DNA from: Bryobacteraceae bacterium
GTDB taxonomy: Bacteria > Acidobacteriota > Terriglobia > Bryobacterales > Bryobacteraceae
Direction of reading: 5' to 3'
DNA length: 46,694 nucleotides
Assembly: GCA_019187195.1 (NCBI GenBank)
Contig: JABAQT010000016.1
Span: forward strand, 3,708-50,401
Shown piece after piece: positions 26,410 through 35,254 of this stretch. Each line of letters starts with the position of its first letter. The first letter of the stretch is position 1. Both the position numbers and the translations under genes were made by a program. The notes under the pieces were generated by a model. The model was not told where the DNA came from, did not search any database, and saw only the letters and a list, made by a program, of their open reading frames with translations.

Positions 26410-27159
26410 TCACTCGTACTCGACGCCAACCAGGAACAGCCCGGACGCGGGTGCGGAATGCCCGAGCTTTCTCCGGTTCGGGTTTTCGAGCAAGGCGGCC
26501 AACTCCCCCATCGTAAGGTTCCCTTTACCCGCTTCCAGCAATCCGCCCACCAGATTGCGCACCATGTGTTTCAGGAAGCCCGACCCGCGTACGCGGTATA
26601 CCAGCCGCGTCCCTTCTCGCTCCGCCGTGGAACTGAAGATGGTGCGCACCTTTGCCGCCCCCAGCGCGTCCTTTTCATCGGCGGCGGCGAAGGCCGTGAA
26701 ATCGTGCGTTCCTTCATAGAGCGAAGCCGCTGTTCGGAACGCCTGCTCGTCGAGCGGATACGGATGATGATAGACGTAACGGCGCTCGAAGGGCGGGCAG
26801 ATCTCCTCGCGGTAAATGCGGTATTCGTAGGTCTTGGCGACCGCGTGAAACCGCGGATGGAACCCCGCTGCCGCCTCCCTCACGTCGAGAATTCGAATGT
26901 CCCTCGCAAGCAGCCGGTTCATCGCTTTGCGAAGGTTCACCGTTGGGATGGGGTTGTGAAGAGTGGCCGCCGCCACTTGCGCCAGCGCATGCACTCCCGC
27001 GTCCGTGCGCCCCGACCCCACTACATCGACTCGATCCCCCTCGATCTGGCTCAGAACCTCTTCGATCGAGCCCTGAATCGTGGCCAGCCCCGGTTGCTTT
27101 TGCCAGCCATGATACTCCGTTCCATCGTAGGAGATAGTGAACTTCAGCCTGCGCGGCAT
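26410..27159 (-). CDS. truA: tRNA pseudouridine(38-40) synthase
   Basis: A 249-residue TruA that converts uridines 38-40 of the anticodon arm to pseudouridine. The catalytic aspartate is D53 in VVGSGRTDAGVHALAQVA. Other family blocks are present: ISYDGTEYHGWQKQP at the N-terminus, RFHAVAKTYEYRIY, and GSGFLKHMVRNLVGGLLEAGKG near the C-terminus. Its ATG follows the pyrE stop codon directly (TGA-ATG), so the two genes form an operon with coupled translation. Length is standard for the family. Confidence 0.96.
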   Translation of the reverse strand: MPRRLKFTISYDGTEYHGWQKQPGLATIQGSIEEVLSQIEGDRVDVVGSGRTDAGVHALAQVAAATLHNPIPTVNLRKAMNRLLARDIRILDVREAAAGFHPRFHAVAKTYEYRIYREEICPPFERRYVYHHPYPLDEQAFRTAASLYEGTHDFTAFAAADEKDALGAAKVRTIFSSTAEREGTRLVYRVRGSGFLKHMVRNLVGGLLEAGKGNLTMGELAALLENPNRRKLGHSAPASGLFLVGVEYE

Positions 27160-27753
27160 TCAGGCAACGGCGCGCGAGCCCGGCTTCACCACGGGGATCC
27201 CGTTGGCGCAGAGTGGACATTGCGAGGGATCGTAGGCCACCACATGCATCGTGGCAAGCGCAATGCGCGGAACCGACACGTCCGCCCGTCCGCCGCTGCG
27301 GTCGATGATGGACCCCGCCCCCACCACTCGAGCCATGCTCTGCTTCAGCAGTTGCACCACTTCGAGGGTGCTCCCGCCCGTGGTGATCACATCCTCCACC
27401 ACCACTGCTGTTTCTCCAGGCTTTACCGCGAACCCCCGGCGAAAAGTCATCGTGTTCTCGACACGCTCGGCGAAGATGTGACGCGCATTCAGCGCCCGGG
27501 CCACTTCATGGCCGATGATCAGTCCGCCCATCGCGGGGCTCACCACCACGTCCAGGTTTCGAACCGGCTCCAGCCGTCGAAATCCGGAAGCCAGTTTCTG
27601 GCCCAGAATCTCCGCATAGTGAGGATACTGAAGCACCAGGGCACACTGTAGGTACTCCGGACTGTGTATCCCGCTGGTGAGACGGAAATGCCCCTCGAGG
27701 TACGCGCCGGTCTGGCGGAAGAGTTCCAGTATTTTCTCGGTATTGGAGTTCAC
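27160..27753 (-). CDS. pyrE: Orotate phosphoribosyltransferase
   Basis: A 197-residue enzyme that joins orotate to PRPP to give OMP in pyrimidine synthesis. The PRPP-binding motif is VVVEDVITTGGST; the flexible-loop region FAERVENTMTFRRGF and the orotate-binding FRLTSGIHSPEYLQCALVLQ are present. I use a GTG start giving VNSNTEKILELFRQTGA; a TTG further upstream would add 17 residues without family similarity. The C-terminal CPLCANGIPVVKPGS extension with a CxxC pair is common in this OPRT branch. First gene of pyrE-truA. Confidence 0.93.
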   Translation of the reverse strand: MNSNTEKILELFRQTGAYLEGHFRLTSGIHSPEYLQCALVLQYPHYAEILGQKLASGFRRLEPVRNLDVVVSPAMGGLIIGHEVARALNARHIFAERVENTMTFRRGFAVKPGETAVVVEDVITTGGSTLEVVQLLKQSMARVVGAGSIIDRSGGRADVSVPRIALATMHVVAYDPSQCPLCANGIPVVKPGSRAVA

Positions 27754-27926
27754 ACGAAGCCCAAGTATACCATCGGCGAACGGGGAAGAGGAGATTAGAA
27801 ACAAAGGATAAGATGGCGCAAACTACCTCGGCGGAGATTATCGATTCCGAGGCTGAAGTTCCAAACCGAGGTTGCGTTTACGACTTTCCCCATAACCTCC
27901 ATCCCGGTCCCGACGCCCTTCCTGAT

Positions 27927-27940
27927 ATACCATGTGGTAT
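27927..27940. promoter_or_regulatory. Short dyad in the pyrE / TolC-family divergent region
   Basis: ATACCA-TG-TGGTAT is a perfect 6-bp dyad, 68 bp before the TolC-family ATG and 174 bp upstream of pyrE. It may be an operator. Arms this short also occur by chance. The rest of this 254-bp divergent gap shows no other clear element. Confidence 0.25.
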
Positions 27941-28007
27941 TGGGAACTACGTCTCGCGTTCCCACGTTCTTCTTGTAGTGCCTTTTCGCTCGAGGACTTA
28001 TTCTCCC

Positions 28008-29954
28008 ATGAAGAAACCCATCGCTCTCTTCGCCGCCTGGGTCCTGTTCCATTCGCAGGCGCTCTTCGCTCAGCAAGCCCCAGGCGTCGTGCCCCCTCCA
28101 CGGCCATCCAGTTCACCCGGCCTCAGTATGGGCGGCCTTCGCGGCTGGCTTCAGAAATACAAGTACCAGGAAGTGGCCCCCATCAATCTCCAGAACTCCG
28201 GCCGCCTGGAATCCCTCATCCGCGCGGGAAGAATCTACCTTTCCTTGCAGGACGCCATCGCCCTCGCGCTCGAGAACAACCTCGATCTCGAGATCCAGCG
28301 CTACTCCATCCCCATCGCCGAAACCGAACTCTTGCGAGCCCGCGCCGGAGGCTTGATCCGCGGTATTCCCACCACCTTGAGCACAACCACCACCAACGTG
28401 GGCAATCAGGTCGCTTCCACCGGCGGTCTGGGAACCGCCATCTCCGGGGCCGGAGCCACCAACCAGGGCACCACCTCCGCCGGTGGATTCGTCTTCTCCC
28501 AGACCGGCACCACAATCCCCATCCTCGACCCCACCATCGTTACGGGCTATGGCTTCTTTCACAACACCACCATAAACTCCAACTCCTTCGCCACCGGCGT
28601 GCCTGCCTACACCGTCCGCAACCAATCGCCTTTTTTCAGCTACCAGAGAGGATTCCTTACCGGAACCAGCGTCTCGGTCGACTTCAACAATAGCTATGTC
28701 CGTTCCACCGTCCCACGCGCCGAGATCAATCCCTACTACACCGGCAACCTCGGCATCACGCTGACGCAGAGCCTGCTGCGCGGCTTTGGCCGGGCGGTCA
28801 ACAACCGCAACATCCGCATCGCCCGCAACGAAATCACCGCCTCCGAACTGGTGTTCAAGCAACAGGTCATTGTCACCGTCTCCCAGATCGTCAACATGTA
28901 TTGGGACCTGGTCAGCTTCAACGAGGACGCTCGCGTCAAGAGGCAGGCGCTGGCGCTCGCGGAAAAACTGCTCAGCGACAACAGGAAGCAGGTCGAAATC
29001 GGCACCCTCGCACCCATTGAAATCGTGCGCGCCGAATCCGAAGTGGCGCGCAACCAGCAGGATCTCACCGTTTCCGAAACGCGGGTCCTGCAGGAAGAAA
29101 CCATCCTCAAGAACGCCTTGAGCCGGACAGGCGTATCAAGCCCTTCGCTGGCCGATGCGCGAATCGTGACCACCGATTCCATAAAGATTCCCGATACGGA
29201 AAAGATCCAGCCTATCCAGGATCTGGTAAACATTGCGCTCGAGAAGCGTCCGGATCTCGAACAGACCAGGCTGAGTGTGTTGTCCTCCAAGATTCGCCTC
29301 GAAGGCGACAAGAGCCAGTTGAAACCTCAATTGGATGTCACCGCCTCGATGCGCAATAACGGCCTCTCCGGAAATGCGAGCCTGATCACCGTCCCCGGCG
29401 TGCCCGGTTTCGTGCAGGTGGCCAATCCATTCTTCGTGGGCGACTATTCCGGAGTGCTGCGGCAGGTCTTTGCCCGTAACTTCCCCAACTACAACGTGCA
29501 GTTTCAATTGACCATCCCCCTTCACAACCGTCAGGCCCGCGCCGACATGGCCAACGATCTGCTGTCGCTCCGCCAGCAGGAACTGCGCGCACAGGCGCAA
29601 CTGAATCAGGTGCGCGTGGACGTCCAGAACGCCCTCATCGGCCTCCAGCAGGCCCGCGCCGGCTACCAGGCGGCGGTGAAGGCCCGCATCTTCGCCGAAC
29701 AGACCCTTGACGCCGAGCAGAAAAAGTATGCGCTCGGAGCCTCCACTATTTTCCTTGTGATTCAGGCCCAAAGGGATCTCGCTGTCGCGCAGGGAACCGA
29801 AGTGACAGCCCTCAGCACCTATAGCCGCGCGAGGGTCGCAATGGACCAGTCATTGGGAACGACTCTCGATGTCTATAATATCTCCGTCGATGAGGCCCGC
29901 AAAGGACAGGTGTCGCGTCCGCCAAGCACTGTCCCTTTGGGAGCCGGGAAATAG
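28008..29954 (+). CDS. TolC-family outer-membrane channel protein
   Basis: A 648-residue protein of the outer membrane efflux family. I start at the ATG with a Sec leader (KKPIALFAAWVLFHSQALFAQ); a longer frame adds 65 residues of non-coding character. A Pro/Ser-rich region and a domain of about 200 residues precede the channel. The first OEP repeat includes LSLQDAIALALENNLDLEIQRYSI and, later, LVFKQQVIVTVSQIVNMYWDLVSFNEDARVKRQALALAEKLLSDNRKQVEIGTLAPIEIVRAESEVA. The second includes LVNIALEKRPDLEQTRLSVLSSKIRLEGDKSQLKPQLDVTAS. Coiled-coil and Asn/Thr-rich beta segments alternate as in TolC. No periplasmic adaptor or pump gene is adjacent, so its partner system is elsewhere. A good terminator follows. 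Confidence 0.88.
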   Translation: MKKPIALFAAWVLFHSQALFAQQAPGVVPPPRPSSSPGLSMGGLRGWLQKYKYQEVAPINLQNSGRLESLIRAGRIYLSLQDAIALALENNLDLEIQRYSIPIAETELLRARAGGLIRGIPTTLSTTTTNVGNQVASTGGLGTAISGAGATNQGTTSAGGFVFSQTGTTIPILDPTIVTGYGFFHNTTINSNSFATGVPAYTVRNQSPFFSYQRGFLTGTSVSVDFNNSYVRSTVPRAEINPYYTGNLGITLTQSLLRGFGRAVNNRNIRIARNEITASELVFKQQVIVTVSQIVNMYWDLVSFNEDARVKRQALALAEKLLSDNRKQVEIGTLAPIEIVRAESEVARNQQDLTVSETRVLQEETILKNALSRTGVSSPSLADARIVTTDSIKIPDTEKIQPIQDLVNIALEKRPDLEQTRLSVLSSKIRLEGDKSQLKPQLDVTASMRNNGLSGNASLITVPGVPGFVQVANPFFVGDYSGVLRQVFARNFPNYNVQFQLTIPLHNRQARADMANDLLSLRQQELRAQAQLNQVRVDVQNALIGLQQARAGYQAAVKARIFAEQTLDAEQKKYALGASTIFLVIQAQRDLAVAQGTEVTALSTYSRARVAMDQSLGTTLDVYNISVDEARKGQVSRPPSTVPLGAGK

Positions 29955-29992
29955 ATCTGTCCCATTTTGGAACACTTGGCCGAAAAGAAATG

Positions 29993-30041
29993 GCCGGAAA
30001 GAATTACCGGAACTCCCACCCCCGGCTTTCCGGCTGTTTTT
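29993..30041 (+). terminator. Rho-independent terminator after the TolC-family gene
   Basis: GCCGGAAAG (29993-30001) and CTTTCCGGC (30026-30034) form a perfect 9-bp stem, followed directly by TGTTTTT. It lies 39 bp after the stop codon, so TolC-family transcripts should end before the sigma-54-like site that follows. Confidence 0.75.
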
Positions 30042-30064
30042 ATTGAAATCAATCATTTACGGTT

Positions 30065-30080
30065 TGGCATGCCGATTGCT
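30065..30080 (+). promoter_or_regulatory. Candidate sigma-54 (-24/-12) promoter upstream of the two-component pair
   Basis: TGGCAT-N5-TTGCT with GG at 30066-30067 and GC at 30078-30079 separated by exactly 10 bases, a close match to TGGCAC-N5-TTGCW. The predicted start is about 30091. It lies 24 bp past a terminator and 254 bp before the response-regulator start, so it begins a separate transcript. Confidence 0.5.
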
Positions 30081-30083
30081 TTT

Positions 30084-30333
30084 CTTGGAGATGTATGAAC
30101 AAAAGGGAAGGCTCAAGAGAATAGGGTTGTTCCTCTCCAAGTTTCCTCAATCGATCGTCCAACCTATTGAAAAACCTGCCTTGGAACCTCCAATTGACCC
30201 ACCCAACCCACTCTCTTGAGCCCGTAACTTTCCCGTGATGGAAAATCCCTGCCCGGCAAAAAAGTAATAGCTCCGCCATATTGTTGGCAGCCTCACATCT
30301 CACCTCCCGCCCGAGGAAGGATATCATCGAAGT
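30084..30333 (+). other. Non-coding leader or small-RNA region before the two-component pair
   Basis: No convincing gene lies between the terminator and the response regulator. CTTGGAGA (30084-30091) pairs with TCTCCAAG (30134-30141), and inside it GAACAA (30097-30102) pairs with TTGTTC (30127-30132), giving a long interrupted hairpin that overlaps the start point expected from the sigma-54-like site. The rest is C-rich and unstructured to the eye (CCAATTGACCCACCCAACCC at about 30195). It could be a long 5' leader of the regulator gene or a separate short RNA. Confidence 0.4.
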
Positions 30334-31071
30334 GTGGCAGTCCCCGCGGAAGCGATCCCCCCTCGGATCCTGATTGTCGACGATGACGTCAAATTCTGCC
30401 GCCTCGTTCAGGACTACCTCGAACCCCTTGGATATACTGTCGGAATGGCGCACAGCGGCCACGAAGGTCTCGAACGCGCCTTGTCCGAACCATACGCCGC
30501 CGTTATCCTCGACGTCATGCTCCCCGGCATCAACGGCCTCGAAGTCTTGCGCCAACTGCGGCGCAAGTCCGATGTCCCCGTACTCATGCTGACCGCCCGC
30601 GGCGACGAAGCCGATCGCATCGCCGGCCTCGAGATCGGAGCCGACGACTACCTGCCGAAAACGTTCTCGATTCGCGAACTGCTGGCGCGATTGAGAGCCG
30701 TCCTGCGCCGCTCCACCATGACGGCCGAAGTCGCCGCCGAGCCGTCGCAAGCCCCCATCCCCCTAGGCGAGTTGTGGATCGACCCCGAGGCCCGTGCCGC
30801 CTCCCTCGGCGGCAAGTCATTGAACCTCACTCCCATTGAATATCAGATTCTCCTCACTCTGGCTCGGGCCCCGGGACGCGTGCGCACCAGGGAGCAATTG
30901 CTCGATGCCGTGGCCGATCGCAGCTTCGATGTCTTCGACCGCTCGATTGATGTGCATGTGTCATCGCTCAGAAAGAAGCTTGGCGACGATGTAAAGACTC
31001 CACGCTTCATCGAAACGGTTCGCGGAGCCGGATACCGCATGAAAAAGCCCGTGGCGGAGTTCGAGGCATGA
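30334..31071 (+). CDS. OmpR/CpxR-family response regulator
   Basis: A 245-residue DNA-binding regulator. The receiver (11-125) has the acidic pocket D16-D18, phospho-acceptor D60 (VILDVMLPG), T88 and K109 (LPKTFSIRELLARL). A linker leads to a C-terminal winged helix (about 145-238) with SLGGKSLNLTPIEYQILLTLARAPGRVRTREQLLDAV and VDVHVSSLRKKLGDD followed by IETVRGAGYRMKKP. The start is GTG, with no strong ribosome site. Its last 4 bases overlap the kinase start (ATGA), so the pair is translationally coupled. The receiver and kinase most resemble CpxR/CpxA, which respond to envelope stress; the TolC-family gene upstream would be a reasonable target. Confidence 0.9.
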   Translation: MAVPAEAIPPRILIVDDDVKFCRLVQDYLEPLGYTVGMAHSGHEGLERALSEPYAAVILDVMLPGINGLEVLRQLRRKSDVPVLMLTARGDEADRIAGLEIGADDYLPKTFSIRELLARLRAVLRRSTMTAEVAAEPSQAPIPLGELWIDPEARAASLGGKSLNLTPIEYQILLTLARAPGRVRTREQLLDAVADRSFDVFDRSIDVHVSSLRKKLGDDVKTPRFIETVRGAGYRMKKPVAEFEA

Positions 31072-32543
31072 AACGCAGCGTTCCGCTCGGCACGAAGATC
31101 TTCCTGCTCGTCCTGCTGAATCTCACGCTGCTTGCGATCGTCTTCGCCATCTTTGTCCGCGTGCAACTGCGTCTCGAACTCGAGTCCTTCCTCCTCGCCC
31201 CTGCCCGCGAACGCATCACCTCGGTCTCGCGTCTTCTCGCGCTCGAATTGGAGGACACCCCTGAATCGAAGCGCAACGAACTGCTGGCCCGCTACAGCGC
31301 CGCCCATGGCGTCACGTTCTACCTGTTTCGCGGAGAGGGCGAACAGGTGGCCGGGCCGAAGGTGGATCTTCCCGAACCGGTGATGGACCGGCTGAGGAGA
31401 GGGCGCTTCCGGGGCCATCTGCAGAGCCTGCCCCCGCCTCCCGGCGAACCGCCCGCTCTGCCTCCCAGCTCACCACCCTTCCTCGTCGTCACCGGGGATC
31501 CCGATATGTACTGGGTCGGTGTGCGCATCCCCCTCCGCGGTCCAGCATCGCCCGATCCGGTCCGGGGTACGATACTCCTCTCCTCTCCCAGGCTACTGAC
31601 GAATCCGTTCTTCTTTGATGCGAAACCCTGGCTGGGCGCCACCGCCGCCGTTCTGCTCATCTCGTTTCTTTGCTGGCTGCCGCTGATTCGCGGCATAAAA
31701 CGGTCCATTGAACAGATGAAACAGGCCGCCGAACGTATCGCGGAAGGCCAGTTTGACGTGCGCATCCCCGCCGGCCGGGGCGACGAAATCGGCCAGTTGG
31801 GATCCGCCATCCGGCGCATGGCCGCGCGGCTCGAGGGGTTTGTGCAGGGCCAGAAGCGCTTTCTCGGCGACATCGCCCACGAATTGTGCTCTCCCCTGGC
31901 GCGGATGCAATTGGCGCTGGCGATTCTCGAACGCAAGGCCCAGGGTTCGCAGGCGGATTCGATTGCCGGCCTACGCGAGGAAGTCGCGGATATGTCCAGC
32001 CTTGTCAATGAGCTTCTCTCTTTTTCCAAGGCGGGGCTGAAAAGCGCCGAAGTGAGACTATCGAAGGTGAACGTGGCGGGGGCCATTCAGCGCGTCGTCG
32101 AGCGGGAAGCCAACGGCACCCCCGTGCGCGTCGACGCCGACCCCCGGTTGGAAGTCACCGCCGAGCCCGATTACTTACACCGTTCGTTGTCTAATCTCAT
32201 ACGTAATGCGGTGCGCTACTCGGGACGGGAAGGCAAGATCGAAGTCTCGGCGAACCCCGCCGGAAAGGACGTTGTGATCCTGGTGGCCGACAACGGCCCC
32301 GGAATTCCCGACGAAGCCCTCGATCAGATCTTCGCCCCCTTCTACCGTATCGAGGATTCCAGAGACAGGCGCACCGGAGGAACGGGTCTCGGCCTGGCCA
32401 TCGTGAAAAGCTGCGTCGAAGCCTGCCGGGGCACGGTCAGTTGCCGCAATCGTAAACCCACCGGCCTCGAGGTCGAAATCCGGCTCCCCGCCGCGCCCAT
32501 GACCACGCATGACGCCAATCGATCACTGACGCCTTCCGGATGA
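31068..32543 (+). CDS. CpxA-like sensor histidine kinase
   Basis: A 491-residue inner-membrane kinase. Transmembrane segments at about 10-32 and 188-207 enclose a periplasmic sensor of about 155 residues with a Pro-rich stretch (LPPPPGEPPALPPSSPP, 121-137). HAMP (208-260) precedes the H-box GDIAHELCSPLARMQLAL with H271, as in CpxA where the residue after the Leu is variable. The ATPase domain keeps N376/N380, DNGPGIP (408-414), the F-box region and GGTGLGLAIVKS. It is the second gene of the operon and converges with polA, with 3 bp between stops. Confidence 0.9.
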   Translation: MKRSVPLGTKIFLLVLLNLTLLAIVFAIFVRVQLRLELESFLLAPARERITSVSRLLALELEDTPESKRNELLARYSAAHGVTFYLFRGEGEQVAGPKVDLPEPVMDRLRRGRFRGHLQSLPPPPGEPPALPPSSPPFLVVTGDPDMYWVGVRIPLRGPASPDPVRGTILLSSPRLLTNPFFFDAKPWLGATAAVLLISFLCWLPLIRGIKRSIEQMKQAAERIAEGQFDVRIPAGRGDEIGQLGSAIRRMAARLEGFVQGQKRFLGDIAHELCSPLARMQLALAILERKAQGSQADSIAGLREEVADMSSLVNELLSFSKAGLKSAEVRLSKVNVAGAIQRVVEREANGTPVRVDADPRLEVTAEPDYLHRSLSNLIRNAVRYSGREGKIEVSANPAGKDVVILVADNGPGIPDEALDQIFAPFYRIEDSRDRRTGGTGLGLAIVKSCVEACRGTVSCRNRKPTGLEVEIRLPAAPMTTHDANRSLTPSG

Positions 32544-32546
32544 CAC

Positions 32547-35126
32547 TTACTTCGCGTCGCGCCAGTTGTCACCGGTTCCCACCTCCACCAGGAGGGGAAC
32601 CTTCAACTCCCGTACGCTCTCCATCTCCCTCTTGACGAGCGCCGCTGCTTCCTCTACCTCTTCCGGGGGCGATTCCAGAACCAGTTCGTCGTGCACCTGG
32701 AGCAGCAGCCGCGTCCCCCATCCTTTTTCTTCCATCCGCCGGTCGATCCGCAGCATCGCCATCTTGATCAGGTCCGCCGCGCCGCCCTGCATGGGCGTGT
32801 TCACGGCCGTGCGTTCCGCGAATCCGCGCGCGCTCGGGTTGCGGCTGTGCATGTCCGGAATCGGACGTTCCCGGCCGAACATGGTTTTCGAAACACCCGT
32901 CCGCCGCACCTCCGCGATCGTCTCGTCGATGAAGTTCTTCACGCCCTTGTAGCGCTCGAAATAGTTCAGAATGTAAAGCTCCGCCTGCTGCCGCGAAATG
33001 CCCAGTTGCGCCGCCAATCCGAACGGCGTCTGCCCGTACACGATCCCGAAATTGACCGCCTTGGCCATCCGCCGCATGTCGGCCGTCACTTGCCCGGGCT
33101 TCACCCCGAACACTTCACACGCCGTGCGCGCGTGGATGTCCTGCCCCGAACGGAAAGCGTCCAGCAGAACAGAGTCTTCCGAAAGGTGGGCAAGCAGCCG
33201 CAGTTCGATCTGCGAATAGTCCGCCACCAGCATCTTCCAGCCGCGCCGCGGCACGAATGCGGCGCGTATCTCTCTCCCCAGTTCGGTGCGAATGGGAATA
33301 TTCTGCAGGTTCGGATCGGAACTCGAGAGCCTCCCCGTGGCCGCTCCCGTCTGGTGAAACGAGGTATGCAGCCGTCCGGTGGCCGCGTCAATCCTCTGGG
33401 GCAGGGCATCGACATACGTCCCCTTCAGCTTTGCCAGCTGCCGGTAGTCGAGCACCTTGCGCGCGATGGGGTGCGCCTCCGCCAAGTCTTCCAGAACATC
33501 CGCCGCCGTCGAGACCTGTTTCCCTTTGCCGTACTTCACCGGCGCGGGCAGCCCCATCTCCTCGAACAACACCTTGCCCAACTGCTGGGGAGAGTTGATG
33601 TTGAACGGATGCCCGGCCATCTCGTGGATTTCCGCCGTCAGCCTCCGGATCTCCGTATCGAGGTGCTCCGACAGCCGGCCGAGTTGCGCGGTCTCAATAA
33701 GGATGCCGATGGTCTCCATCCGCGCCAGCACTCGCGTGAACGGCATCTCCACTTCCCTGTAGAGCGTCGCCAGTTCGTCCCTGGCCGCCAGTTGTCCGCC
33801 CAACAACTCCGCAAGCGCCACAATACAGCCGGCCTGCTGATCGGGCGCCCCGCTCAATCGCCGGTCCAGATAGCGTTCCGAGAGCTTTCCCAGATTCGCC
33901 GCCGAAGGGTCCGGATTGAGAAGGAACGCCTCCAACATGACATCCCGTTCCACTCCGGCGGCGGAGAGTCCGTGTCTGGGCAGCGCCTGTTGCAGTGACT
34001 TCCAGTCGTGCGTGATCTTCGGCAGCGCGGCGTCCTGGATCATCGTTTTGAGGATCGGAAAATGCCGCTCCGGAACGGCTCTCCCCTGCCGCGGCCCCTG
34101 TGCGATGCCGAGCATCGATTCGAGCGCCAGCTCCCCGCCGGCGGCTTCCGACAGCGTAATTCCCGCCGCTTTCCGCTTGTCCATCCGGCTCAGCCATTGT
34201 TCGACCGATTCCGCCGTGTCGAGCACGCCCCAGTCTCCCGCCGAGTCGGCCTCCGCGGGCCCTAGTTCCTTGAGCAGACTGAAGAACTCCAACTCGCGGT
34301 AGAGCGCCCTCAGTTGATCCTCGTCCGGCGGGTGGACGGCCCAGTCCTCGAGCTTCCATTCCACGGGCACGGAAGTGTCGATGGTCGCCAGTTTCTTGCT
34401 GAGCAGAATCTGCTCTTTATGATTCAGCAGGCTCTCGCGCTGGGTTCGCTTGGTAATCTCACCCGCGTGCGCTATGGCTTCCTCGACACTCCCGTAGCGG
34501 TTGATGATCTCCTTCGCTCCCTTGTCCCCAATCCCCGGCGCTCCCGGAATGTTGTCGATCGCGTCTCCCTTGAGCGCCAGCAGGTCTGGAATCTGCCGCG
34601 GAGTCACACCCATGAACCCGGTCGCCGCCGACGTGTCGTAGACTGCATCGTCCTTCATCGGATTCAGCATCCGCACATGCTGGTTCACCAGTTGCAGCAT
34701 GTCCTTATCGCTCGACACAATCATCACGTCCACGCCCTGGCTCGCCGCCGCCTTGGCCACGGCGCCGATCACATCATCGGCCTCGAATCCCTCCGATTGG
34801 AGCACCGGGATTCGCTGCGCCTCCAGAATGCGGCGTATGTAAGGGATCTGCTCGCCAAGGTCGGGAGGCATTTCCGTGCGGTTGGCTTTATATTCGGCGA
34901 AGGACTCCTCTCGAAATGTTTTCCCGGCGCTCTCGAAAACCGCCACAACGTAATCCGGCTTGTGAGCGGTTGTAAGCCGCCGTACCATGTTGTGAAAGAT
35001 GTACACTGCTTCCGTCGATAGCCCGCTCGAGGTGCGCATCGGAGGAGCCGGCGTCCGCGCCCGCGCGTGATAGGCGCGAAAGATGAACCCGAAGCTATCG
35101 ATAAGAAAAAGCCGGGGGGCGGGCAT
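32547..35126 (-). CDS. polA: DNA polymerase I, proofreading site apparently lost
   Basis: An 859-residue polymerase for repair and primer removal. The ATG chosen (MPAPRLFLIDSFGFIFRAYH) matches family N-termini and is preceded by a G-run; a longer frame adds 26 residues. The 5' nuclease (1-290) is intact: D10, SEGFEADDVIG, VSSDKDML and GDAIDNIPGAPGIGDKGA. The 3'-5' exonuclease region (295-445) lacks the catalytic acids: the FDTET motif reads TLSEA near 324-328, the second-motif aspartate aligns with L378 in THDWKSLQ, and no YxxxD third motif is seen. The polymerase domain is intact (ATGRLSSSDPNLQNIP, MLVADYSQIELRLLAHLS, RRMAKAVNFGIVYGQ O-helix, LLQVHDELVLE). It is divergent from lpxC. Confidence 0.95.
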   Translation of the reverse strand: MPAPRLFLIDSFGFIFRAYHARARTPAPPMRTSSGLSTEAVYIFHNMVRRLTTAHKPDYVVAVFESAGKTFREESFAEYKANRTEMPPDLGEQIPYIRRILEAQRIPVLQSEGFEADDVIGAVAKAAASQGVDVMIVSSDKDMLQLVNQHVRMLNPMKDDAVYDTSAATGFMGVTPRQIPDLLALKGDAIDNIPGAPGIGDKGAKEIINRYGSVEEAIAHAGEITKRTQRESLLNHKEQILLSKKLATIDTSVPVEWKLEDWAVHPPDEDQLRALYRELEFFSLLKELGPAEADSAGDWGVLDTAESVEQWLSRMDKRKAAGITLSEAAGGELALESMLGIAQGPRQGRAVPERHFPILKTMIQDAALPKITHDWKSLQQALPRHGLSAAGVERDVMLEAFLLNPDPSAANLGKLSERYLDRRLSGAPDQQAGCIVALAELLGGQLAARDELATLYREVEMPFTRVLARMETIGILIETAQLGRLSEHLDTEIRRLTAEIHEMAGHPFNINSPQQLGKVLFEEMGLPAPVKYGKGKQVSTAADVLEDLAEAHPIARKVLDYRQLAKLKGTYVDALPQRIDAATGRLHTSFHQTGAATGRLSSSDPNLQNIPIRTELGREIRAAFVPRRGWKMLVADYSQIELRLLAHLSEDSVLLDAFRSGQDIHARTACEVFGVKPGQVTADMRRMAKAVNFGIVYGQTPFGLAAQLGISRQQAELYILNYFERYKGVKNFIDETIAEVRRTGVSKTMFGRERPIPDMHSRNPSARGFAERTAVNTPMQGGAADLIKMAMLRIDRRMEEKGWGTRLLLQVHDELVLESPPEEVEEAAALVKREMESVRELKVPLLVEVGTGDNWRDAK

Positions 35127-35197
35127 GACCCCCCTATGATACCCCAGAGGCGCCCAGGACACACCGCCAAGCCCGAATTGTGGTAAAAATGACACAT

Positions 35198-35226
35198 GTG
35201 ACAAGCGTAACTTGTTGTGGCATAAT
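35198..35226 (+). promoter_or_regulatory. Sigma-70-type promoter for lpxC
   Basis: The -35 element GTGACA (35198-35203) and -10 element CATAAT (35221-35226) each match consensus at five of six bases, with an optimal 17-bp spacer. Transcription would start near 35233, about 22 bases before the TTG start of lpxC. It lies in the 128-bp divergent gap with polA. Confidence 0.6.
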
Positions 35227-35254
35227 CACTTGCTTAGGCCCCTTGGAGGCTTGT

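Noticed and set aside
27754..28007. N-terminal extension of the TolC-family protein by 65 residues
   Set aside because: The extension would put a soluble, unrelated stretch before a clear Sec leader. It also runs through the divergent promoter region with pyrE.
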